Positions 58,748 to 64,000 of a stretch of 64,000 bases of DNA are shown here, piece after piece. The notes under the pieces were generated by a model, which saw nothing but the letters and a program-made list of their open reading frames with translations, did not search any database and was not told where the DNA came from. Position 1 is the stretch's first letter, and each line of letters begins with the position of its first letter. Source of the DNA: Amycolatopsis regifaucium. GTDB lineage: Bacteria; Actinomycetota; Actinomycetes; Mycobacteriales; Pseudonocardiaceae. The DNA is taken from contig NZ_LQCI01000012.1 of assembly GCF_001613935.1 (NCBI RefSeq), positions 310,001 to 374,000 of the forward strand. The letters are read 5' to 3'. A program made the translations under genes and the position numbers.

Positions 58748-59610
58748 ACCCTCGTGGACGAGTGAAAGCGGAGAAGGGTTCCGGGACGGGCCTGCGCGAG
58801 TGCCGGGAGTGACGCCCGTCTCACCACGGCCACCACCGGATAACCACCGGTAGTTGGATGATCCGCCAAGAACACGACCGGCAGTCCGTTCGGCGGTACC
58901 TGGATCGCGCCGGTCAGCAGGCCTTCACTCGGCAGTTCCCGCTCGGCGTAGCCGTCCTCGCGCACCAAGGCGGTCCCGTCGAGCCGAAGGCCGACGCGGT
59001 TGGACTCCGCCGTCACCGTCCAGGTTTGCGCGAGCCCGGCCGCCGGCCCCGCGAACCAGTGAGCCCGCGGCCCGGGCTCGACAGGCACGACCAGTTCCGA
59101 CGACGCCACCGCGGGCAGCACGACGTCGGCACCGCTCGGCACCCCGGAGGGCGGGCCGAGCGGGAGTTCGTCGCCCACGCGTAGTGGGGCGGGCCCGATC
59201 TCCGAGAGCACGTCGCGTGACCGGCTGCCGAGTTCGGGCTCGACCGCGATCCCGCCGGAAACCGCCAGATAGCACCGTAATCCGGTGACGGGCGCGCCGA
59301 TGGCCGCGACCTGGCCGGGAGCCAGCCACACCGGCGCGTGGGAGCCGACGGCGCGGCCGTCCACGCTGACGGCGACGGGCGGCCCGGTCACGGCGATCGT
59401 GCAGGACGTCTTCGCGCGCAGCCGCAATCCGCCCAAGAGACTCTCGACGCCCGCGGCGGCTTCGTCGTTGCCGACGAGCCGGTTGGCCAGCTTCAGCGCC
59501 GGGACGTCCAGCGCGCCGGACGGCGGGACGCCGAGATGCGCGTATCCGGGCCTGCCGAGGTCCTGCACCAGCGCGAGCGGACCGGTCTCGAGCACTTCGA
59601 GTGCCCTCAT
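58735..59610 (-). CDS. pxpC: 5-oxoprolinase subunit C (PxpC)
   Basis: 291 aa from ATG 59610, in an ATGA overlap with pxpB. The biotin-dependent carboxyltransferase-like (AHS2) domain shows LEVLETGPLALVQDLGRPGY, GVPPSGALDVPALKLANRLV, AVSGGIAVEPELGSRSRDVL and IQVPPNGLPVVFLADHPTTG. With PxpA and PxpB, PxpC hydrolyses 5-oxoproline to glutamate using ATP. The partner pxpA is not in this window. Confidence 0.88.
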   Translation of the reverse strand: MRALEVLETGPLALVQDLGRPGYAHLGVPPSGALDVPALKLANRLVGNDEAAAGVESLLGGLRLRAKTSCTIAVTGPPVAVSVDGRAVGSHAPVWLAPGQVAAIGAPVTGLRCYLAVSGGIAVEPELGSRSRDVLSEIGPAPLRVGDELPLGPPSGVPSGADVVLPAVASSELVVPVEPGPRAHWFAGPAAGLAQTWTVTAESNRVGLRLDGTALVREDGYAERELPSEGLLTGAIQVPPNGLPVVFLADHPTTGGYPVVAVVRRASLPALAQARPGTLLRFHSSTRVWNR

Positions 59611-60218
59611 CCGGTGCTCCGGAAGCGCACCCGGTCGCCGGGCGCCAGCAACGCGGGCGGGTCGGCGCACGGGTCGAAAAGGACGGCCCGGGTGTGGCCG
59701 ATCAGCCGCCAGCCCCCGGGCGAGACGCGCGGGTACACCCCGGTGAACTCGCCCGCGATCCCGACCGAACCCGGCGGCACCCTGGTGCGCGGAGTCGACA
59801 GCCTCGGCTGCCGGAGTGGTTCGGGAAGTCCTGTCAGATAACCGAAACCGGGGGCGAAGCCGGTGAAGGCCACGGTGTAGACGGCGGCGGTGTGCAGCCG
59901 CACAACGTCCTCAGTGGACACTCCGGCGTCCTGTGCGACGAGTTCGAGGTCTTCGCCGTCGTAGGTGACGTCCAGGGTGATCTCGCGGGATTCGCCTTCG
60001 GGCGGATGGTCGAGATCGGCGCCCGACAGGAGTTCACGGACGGCCGCGAGGGCGCCCGAGCCCGGAGCCTCCACCACGAGCAGGCTGCGGGCGCCGGGAA
60101 CGAGTTCGGCGACGCCGTCCGGGCGCGCGGCCGCGATCGTGGCGTGCGCCGCGATCGTCCGGGTCAGGGAATCGCAGTCGAGCAGGGCGGCGTGCTCACC
60201 GTAGGCCCGCCACCGCAC
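59607..60218 (-). CDS. pxpB: 5-oxoprolinase subunit B (PxpB)
   Basis: 203 aa from GTG 60218; the longer frame to 60410 overlaps the nitrobindin gene out of frame. It is an AHS1/KipI-type domain: WRAYGEHAALLDCDSLTRTI, LDVTYDGEDLELVAQDAGVS, HTAAVYTVAFTGFAPGFGYL, then RLSTPRTRVPPGSVGIAGEF. It is coupled to pxpC (4-nt overlap) and starts 14 nt after the nitrobindin stop, so the genes probably form one transcript. Confidence 0.87.
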   Translation of the reverse strand: MRWRAYGEHAALLDCDSLTRTIAAHATIAAARPDGVAELVPGARSLLVVEAPGSGALAAVRELLSGADLDHPPEGESREITLDVTYDGEDLELVAQDAGVSTEDVVRLHTAAVYTVAFTGFAPGFGYLTGLPEPLRQPRLSTPRTRVPPGSVGIAGEFTGVYPRVSPGGWRLIGHTRAVLFDPCADPPALLAPGDRVRFRSTG

Positions 60219-60232
60219 GGGACGCGTCCCGC

Positions 60233-60859
60233 TCAGCCCACCACGCGACGCAGCAGCGCCGACGTGTGCGGCTGCAGATCCTGGCCCATCATGGCGCGCT
60301 CCTCGACATAACCGAGGTCGCCGTTGTTGACGATGCCGTAGAGCCGTTGCGACGCCGTGACGTCCTTGGCCGTCGACGTGCGGACGACGGCGTCGGTGCC
60401 CAGCTCCCAAGCCGGAACCGAGGCCTTGCCGCGCGGTTTGCCGTAGAAGAGTTCCACGATGCCGGTGTTGTGGGTCAGCAGCAGCTCGATCGTGTCGTCG
60501 GCCTGCGGGCGCCAGAAACCGGACTCCCGCGCGGCGGGACGGATGACGTTGCCGTCGTCGTCGAGCAGCCAGGCGCGGGCCTCGTGCGTGAGGAAGGGAC
60601 GGCCGTCGTGCGCGATGGTCAGCTGCATGCCGAACCGGTACGGGCCGTCGATGGTCGGGTAGTCGACCTCGCCTTCACCGCGCCAAACGCCGACGAGCGG
60701 CAAAAGCGCCAGGCAGGCGTCATTGAGGTTCGGGCCCTCGCGCAGGTTCGCCGTGTCACCCGGAACGGGCATGTCGTCGAACTGGGGGAGGTTGCGTTCG
60801 CGCGTGTTTTCCGCGCGCTTCTCCGCGGCCTGGATGGCCTCGTCGCCACTAGCCGTCAT
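60233..60859 (-). CDS. Nitrobindin-like heme-binding beta-barrel protein
   Basis: 208 aa from ATG 60859. After a charged ~40-residue N-terminus comes the FABP-like barrel motif GVWRGEGEVDYPTIDG (GxWxGxG), then FLTHEARAWLLDDDG and FWRPQADDTIELLLTHNTGI. The C-terminal LQPHTSALLRRV holds the His expected to bind heme iron. Nitrobindins bind NO and isomerise peroxynitrite. The orthologue of Rv0813c would lie in the same place. Here it follows a tiny membrane ORF by 3 nt. Confidence 0.83.
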   Translation of the reverse strand: MTASGDEAIQAAEKRAENTRERNLPQFDDMPVPGDTANLREGPNLNDACLALLPLVGVWRGEGEVDYPTIDGPYRFGMQLTIAHDGRPFLTHEARAWLLDDDGNVIRPAARESGFWRPQADDTIELLLTHNTGIVELFYGKPRGKASVPAWELGTDAVVRTSTAKDVTASQRLYGIVNNGDLGYVEERAMMGQDLQPHTSALLRRVVG

Positions 60860-60862
60860 GGG

Positions 60863-60970
60863 TCAGCGTTGGTCGGCGTACAGCCGGTAGACGACGTACA
60901 CGGCGAACCACGTGATCGCGACGCCGGCGAGTACCAGCAGGGTCGTAAACAGGATCTCCACGCCACGCAC
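60863..60970 (-). CDS. Tiny single-span membrane protein upstream of nitrobindin (35 or 32 aa)
   Basis: The reading frame from GTG 60970 (or the in-frame GTG 60961) to TGA 60863-60865 encodes a protein that is almost entirely one membrane helix (LFTTLLVLAGVAITWFAVYV) with an Arg/Tyr-rich end (YRLYADQR). Its stop is 3 nt before the nitrobindin ATG, so translation may be coupled. No strong ribosome site is seen. It could be a membrane anchor or partner for the heme protein. Conservation was not checked. Confidence 0.4.
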   Translation of the reverse strand: MRGVEILFTTLLVLAGVAITWFAVYVVYRLYADQR

Positions 60971-61021
60971 TTTAGTCGCTACCTGCCCGGACAGGCCTGC
61001 CGAGGTCGCGTGGCAGTGCCC

Positions 61022-61084
61022 ACAAGTACATGAAGGCCCCCTTCCTTGCGTCTAGCGCAAGGAAGGGGGCCTTCGTGTACTTGT
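61022..61084 (-). terminator. 29-bp-arm palindrome (TGAAGG family) after DUF1416
   Basis: Arms 61022-61050 and 61056-61084 pair at 28 of 29 positions around TCTAG. It starts 4 nt after the DUF1416 stop on the minus strand. The arms contain TGAAGGCCCCCTTCC. Confidence 0.75.
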
Positions 61085-61088
61085 GTCG

Positions 61089-61400
61089 TCAGGCGACCGA
61101 AATGGCGAGTTGGTGGACGCCGGGTCCTTGAGCCGTCACCGAGGCTTCGCCGTTGCCGGAGCGGTGCAGCGCGCGCACCGTCCAGTCGCCGGGAGCCGCG
61201 TAGAAGCGGAAGTCACCGTCGGCCGAGGAGACCACCTCGCCGGTGAAGTCACCGCCGCCGTCGAGCAACCGGACGAAGGCGCCGCCCACGGGCCCTTCCG
61301 CGCCGGTCACCTTGCCTGCCAGCACGACCTGGCCGCGGGTGTCGTAATCGGCGGGCGTGGCCTCCTGGACCGGCGCGCCGCAGCTGTCGTCTGCCGCCAT
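61089..61400 (-). CDS. sseC: DUF1416 protein (SseC-like)
   Basis: 103 aa from ATG 61400, in an ATGA overlap with the sulfurtransferase. It is a small beta-rich domain (VVLAGKVTGAEGPVGGAFVR, then LLDGGGDFTGEVVSSADGDF, FRFYAAPGDWTVRAL) with Cys near the N-terminus (DSCGAP). In mycobacteria sseC follows cysA in the same order. It is thought to act in sulfur transfer or cofactor metabolism, but its exact role is not established. Confidence 0.85.
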   Translation of the reverse strand: MAADDSCGAPVQEATPADYDTRGQVVLAGKVTGAEGPVGGAFVRLLDGGGDFTGEVVSSADGDFRFYAAPGDWTVRALHRSGNGEASVTAQGPGVHQLAISVA

Positions 61401-62236
61401 CACTTCGCTCCCAACTCGACCGGCACGCCGACGAGCGAGCCGTATTCCGTCCACGAACCGTCGTAGTTCTTCACCTGGCCGTAGCCGAGGAGCTCGTGCA
61501 GCGCGAACCACGCGATGGACGAGCGCTCACCGATCCGGCAGTACGCGATCGTGGACCTCGACTCGTCGAGGCCCTCGTCGGAGTACAGCTCCTTGATCTC
61601 TTCCTCGGTCTTGAAAGTGCCGTCCTCGTTGGCGACCTTCGCCCACGGGACGTTCAGCGCGCCCGGGATGTGGCCGGGGACCTGGGACTGCTCCTGCGGC
61701 AGGTGCGCCGGGGCGAGCAGCTTGCCGGAGAACTCGTCGGGCGAACGCACGTCGACGAAGTTGCTCTTGCCGATCTCGGAGACGACCTCGTCGCGGAACG
61801 CCCGGATCGAAAGGTCCTGCTCCTTGGCCTGGTACTCGGTCGGCTCGCGCTTGACCTCTTCCGAGCTCAGCTCGCGGCCGTCGAGCTCCCACTTCTTGCG
61901 GCCGCCGTCGAGCAGCTGCACGTTCTCGTGGCCGTAGAGCTTGAAGTACCAGTAGGCGTACGCGGCGAACCAGTTGTTGTTGCCGCCGTAGAGGACGACG
62001 CGGTCGTCGTTCGAGATGCCCTTCTCGGACAGCAGCTTCTCGAAGCCCTCCTTGTTGACGAAGTCGCGGCGGACCCCGTCCTGCAGGTCCTTGCGCCAGT
62101 CGAACTTCACCGCACCGCGGATGTGTCCGTTGTCGTACGCGGTCGTGTCCTCGTCGACCTCGATGAACACGACACCGGGGGTGTCCAGGTTCTCCTCGGC
62201 CCACTGGGTGGTGACCAGGACGTCTTCACGGCTCAT
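61400..62236 (-). CDS. cysA: Thiosulfate sulfurtransferase (rhodanese, CysA2-like)
   Basis: 278 aa from ATG 62236. It has two rhodanese domains. The N-terminal one is inactive (HIRGAVKFDWRKDLQDGVRR), the C-terminal one carries the active-site Cys in AYCRIGERSSIAWF. VDVRSPDEFSGKLLAPAHLP and GHIPGALNVPWAKVANEDG are typical of the CysA2/SseA group. It transfers sulfane sulfur from thiosulfate to an acceptor. It is in an operon with DUF4395 upstream and DUF1416 downstream, behind a Cys-containing leader peptide. Confidence 0.92.
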   Translation of the reverse strand: MSREDVLVTTQWAEENLDTPGVVFIEVDEDTTAYDNGHIRGAVKFDWRKDLQDGVRRDFVNKEGFEKLLSEKGISNDDRVVLYGGNNNWFAAYAYWYFKLYGHENVQLLDGGRKKWELDGRELSSEEVKREPTEYQAKEQDLSIRAFRDEVVSEIGKSNFVDVRSPDEFSGKLLAPAHLPQEQSQVPGHIPGALNVPWAKVANEDGTFKTEEEIKELYSDEGLDESRSTIAYCRIGERSSIAWFALHELLGYGQVKNYDGSWTEYGSLVGVPVELGAK

Positions 62237-62257
62237 GGAGCTGACTCTCTTTCTGGG

Positions 62258-62692
62258 TTAGGACGCGCGGGGGCTGGGACTGAAACGCTTGATGAGCAGG
62301 TACATCTCGCAACCGAGACAGAAGTTGAACGCCGCGTTGAGGAAGGCCGCCAGCAGCGCGAACGCCGTCGCGACGAACCCGAGCGCGGTCAGGCCGGTGG
62401 CGAAGCCGACGGTGCCGACGACCGCGAACACGAAGCCGACCGCCTGGGCGAACCGCAGCGGGGCGGCGTCTTCACGTTCGGTCGTCGGGCCGAGGCGTGG
62501 CGCGACCAGATAGCGGTAGATCAGGGAGTACGGCGCCGGCTTCAGTCCGATGAAGGCGCCGATCGCGAACACCACCGCCTGCGCCGCGAGCAGTGGCCAC
62601 CACTGGGTGAGGAGCACGACCGCGAGCACGATCGTCGTCAGGATGGCGGCGAAACGCGGACCCCGTGGGTCGACGGCCGGTCCTGCGGACAT
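62258..62692 (-). CDS. DUF4395 integral membrane protein
   Basis: 144 aa from ATG 62692, with AGGAGG about 5 nt upstream. It has four predicted membrane helices (AAILTTIVLAVVLLTQWWPL and LLAAQAVVFAIGAFIG start the protein). A C-terminal CLGCEMYLLIKR holds a CxxC pair at a membrane edge. DUF4395 proteins lie next to sulfurtransferase and thioredoxin genes and may move sulfur compounds or electrons across the membrane, which is inferred. It is the first structural gene after the leader peptide. Confidence 0.87.
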   Translation of the reverse strand: MSAGPAVDPRGPRFAAILTTIVLAVVLLTQWWPLLAAQAVVFAIGAFIGLKPAPYSLIYRYLVAPRLGPTTEREDAAPLRFAQAVGFVFAVVGTVGFATGLTALGFVATAFALLAAFLNAAFNFCLGCEMYLLIKRFSPSPRAS

Positions 62693-62755
62693 GGTTCCTC
62701 CTGCACGAGCGACGGAAGAGGTGCCTGCCCGGCAGAGCGGGCATGAAGGCGTGAT

Positions 62756-62860
62756 TCAGCGAATACCGGGCCGAGCCGGACACAGGCTGCTGCGAACGCG
62801 GCACAGATCCACTGCGCGGCGCTGGGTCAGCAAGGTTCGGGGCAGCCTGTTCACGGGCAC
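62756..62860 (-). CDS. Cys-containing leader peptide upstream of the sulfur operon
   Basis: 34 codons from GTG 62860 (or 32 from GTG 62854) to a TGA at 62756. The product contains LLTQRRAVDLCRVRSSLC, which matches the actinobacterial sulfur-gene leader pattern LTxRRxVDLCRxxSxLC. AGGGAG lies about 14 nt before the first GTG. The stop is 63 nt before the DUF4395 start. Such leaders sense Cys-tRNA availability by attenuation. The downstream sulfurtransferase operon is the expected target. It is too short for routine ORF calling. Confidence 0.75.
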   Translation of the reverse strand: MPVNRLPRTLLTQRRAVDLCRVRSSLCPARPGIR

Positions 62861-62904
62861 GAGGGTACGCAGAGCTCCCTCAGGTTGGGAACCGTGTTCA
62901 CACC

Positions 62905-62920
62905 TTGGGACGCTTCCCAA
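62905..62920. promoter_or_regulatory. Dyad TTGGGA-CGCT-TCCCAA upstream of the leader peptide
   Basis: 6-bp perfect arms with a 4-nt spacer lie between the thioredoxin stop (62930) and the leader start (62860). It could be a short terminator for thioredoxin or an operator of the sulfur operon. Confidence 0.4.
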
Positions 62921-62929
62921 AATTCGGGA

Positions 62930-63352
62930 TCAAACGCTCGCCAGGTGGGGCTTCAGGACTTCGAGAAGCTCCTGACCTCGGGGAACGCCGCCGACGCGGA
63001 AGACCTCCCTGCCGTCCGGCGTGAAGGCCAGCGTCGTCGGAGTCCGCAATATCGAAAGCGCCTTGGCGACTTCGGGGGTCTCGGTGACGTCGAGATCGAC
63101 GTGGGTCAGCCCGTCGGTCTTGTCCGCGAGAGCCGACAGGATCGCGCGGGTGTGGCGGCACGGGGCGCAGAACGTCGTCGAGATCTGGACCAGGGTGACG
63201 CCTTCGGTCGCGAGGGCGGCCGAGACGCGCTCCGGCAGCGTGGACGCGTCCGAGGCCTTCGCGGCCCTGATGCGGCCGTTGCGCGCTTGCAGCAGCGCGC
63301 CGACGGCGCCACCGAGCACGAGCACGCCCAGCAGCACCCATACCCCGGTCAT
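62930..63352 (-). CDS. Membrane-anchored thioredoxin-family protein (ThiX-like)
   Basis: 140 aa. One N-terminal membrane segment (WVLLGVLVLGGAVGALL) is followed by a thioredoxin domain with active site FCAPCRHTR. The cis-Pro loop is in ILRTPTTLAF, and the fold ends VPRGQELLEVLKPHL. The active site is predicted to face the outside. Its position before DUF4395 and the sulfurtransferase matches thiX in mycobacteria. It probably reduces sulfur-bearing partners of that operon. Confidence 0.87.
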   Translation of the reverse strand: MTGVWVLLGVLVLGGAVGALLQARNGRIRAAKASDASTLPERVSAALATEGVTLVQISTTFCAPCRHTRAILSALADKTDGLTHVDLDVTETPEVAKALSILRTPTTLAFTPDGREVFRVGGVPRGQELLEVLKPHLASV

Positions 63353-63388
63353 TCGGTCACCTCGGCGTCAAATCCATCTTGCTTCGAA

Positions 63389-64000
63389 TCAACCCTGCGG
63401 CTTCGCTCCGCTGAAGGCGGCGTTCTTGCCCTCGCCCTTGATCGTCACCGAGCCGCTGTTCACGCGTACCGCCGTCGGGGTCACCGAGAACGGCAGTGCG
63501 CCGGTGTCGATGGTCGCGTTGAAGTTCGGCAGCAGCAATTCCTGCACCGACTGGGGAACGACGGTGGTCTCCTTGTCATTCCCGAACTGCAGCCGCTTCG
63601 GCTCGAGACGGATCTTCTGCCCGTCCAGTTCGATCATCGCGAAGCAGAAGATCTCCGTGTTGTTCCCGCCGATCTGCACGTTGCCCGACACGCGGATCCC
63701 GGCGCTGGCGGTGTCCACCGGCTCGCCGTTCTCGTTCGTGGTCGTCGTGGGCTTGGTGTCGCCCTGCCCGCTGTCGCCGTTGCGGACGTAGTCCTCGGTG
63801 ACCGGCTCGATCCTCAGGTTCTCGATCTTGTTCAGCGGCGACTGCCGCGCGATGTCCGCGGCCTTGATGGTCACCTCGCCCTTGAGCGTGCCGACGACGA
63901 TCGACTTGGTGTTGCCGGAGATCAGGTCCGAAAGCGGCGCCGTGACGTCGCTCAGGTCCGCGTTGAAGTCCACGTCACTCAACTTCGGCGGGACGGGGAC
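63389..64000 (-). CDS. DUF2993/LmeA-family protein, C-terminal part (5' end outside the window)
   Basis: The frame is open to the right edge, so the N-terminus (usually a signal peptide) is missing. Visible blocks: VDFNADLSDVTAPLSDLISG, GEVTIKAADIARQSPLNKI, and a strand-rich second half (GNVQIGGNNTEIFCFAMIEL, then RLQFGNDKETTVVPQSVQEL). A ~30-residue Gly/Asp/Thr-rich insert interrupts the domain. LmeA proteins are secreted and needed for lipoglycan (lipomannan) elongation in mycobacteria. The next mycobacterial gene after thiX is the same family. Confidence 0.8.
   Translation of the reverse strand, partial: VPVPPKLSDVDFNADLSDVTAPLSDLISGNTKSIVVGTLKGEVTIKAADIARQSPLNKIENLRIEPVTEDYVRNGDSGQGDTKPTTTTNENGEPVDTASAGIRVSGNVQIGGNNTEIFCFAMIELDGQKIRLEPKRLQFGNDKETTVVPQSVQELLLPNFNATIDTGALPFSVTPTAVRVNSGSVTIKGEGKNAAFSGAKPQG

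Overview
The window is chromosomal DNA of a high-GC, filamentous actinomycete. The codons are strongly GC3-biased, GTG starts are frequent, and ESX/type VII, WhiJ-like and RsiG-like genes are present, which together point to Pseudonocardiaceae and most probably Amycolatopsis (inferred from gene content and recalled genome organisation; no search was run). I see no rRNA, tRNA, CRISPR array, transposase or integrase. The DNA looks like core chromosome with small regulatory and accessory inserts.

Layout. 1-3.5 kb: the tail of an ESX (type VII) locus with a Gly/Pro-rich PPE-like C-terminus, EspG, a small ESX target and a WXG100-transglycosylase fusion. 3.5-11.8 kb: a flavin monooxygenase divergent from a GntR-TetR fusion regulator, an aminotransferase, a DUF574-type methyltransferase, a HAD hydrolase, threonine aldolase, an ECF sigma factor with a membrane partner, and a TetR regulator. 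12-20 kb: purB, a polar amino-acid ABC operon with three tandem substrate-binding lipoproteins, a MOSC protein, a SAM hydroxide adenosyltransferase and purC. 20-30 kb: a deacetylase-fold protein, a TetR/DUF418 pair, an MBL hydrolase/ArsR regulator/MFS group, and an aldehyde dehydrogenase facing a GMC oxidoreductase. 30-37 kb: purS-purQ and purL flanking a heterodimeric ABC exporter. 37-46 kb: two pentapeptide-repeat membrane proteins, a Gln/Pro-rich membrane protein, two GH25 lysozymes, a T7SS-associated protein, a sterol-carrier-like protein, and a methyltransferase/XRE-DUF5753/DUF397 regulatory group. 46-64 kb: purF-purM, arfB, a GNAT, an oxidoreductase, a hydrolase, hydroxybutyryl-CoA dehydrogenase, DUF3073, asparaginase, rsiG, ygfZ/pabC, pxpB-pxpC, nitrobindin-like, then a sulfur operon (leader peptide, DUF4395, sulfurtransferase, DUF1416), a thioredoxin and an LmeA-type protein cut by the right edge.

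How the genes work together. Seven de novo purine genes (purB, C, S, Q, L, F, M) are spread through the window as single genes or pairs rather than one operon. Their order, and the small genes around them (SCP-like, DUF3073, YgfZ, PabC, nitrobindin, SseC, CysA, ThiX, LmeA), parallels the Mycobacterium tuberculosis Rv0777-Rv0817c region as I remember it, so this is an old conserved backbone.

Most notable signals. (1) An ABC exporter pair in which one composite ATP site is complete and the other has lost Walker A lysine, signature and H-switch. (2) An RsiG-type anti-sigma factor with two recognisable c-di-GMP binding motifs. (3) A 34-codon Cys-containing leader peptide ahead of the sulfurtransferase operon. 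(4) Families of long, near-perfect intergenic palindromes, some of which supply the stop codons of neighbouring genes. (5) Two DnaA-box clusters and an eight-copy TGCA array. (6) A uniform leaderless promoter grammar, with a TANNNT box exactly 6-7 nt before the start codon of at least 13 genes.
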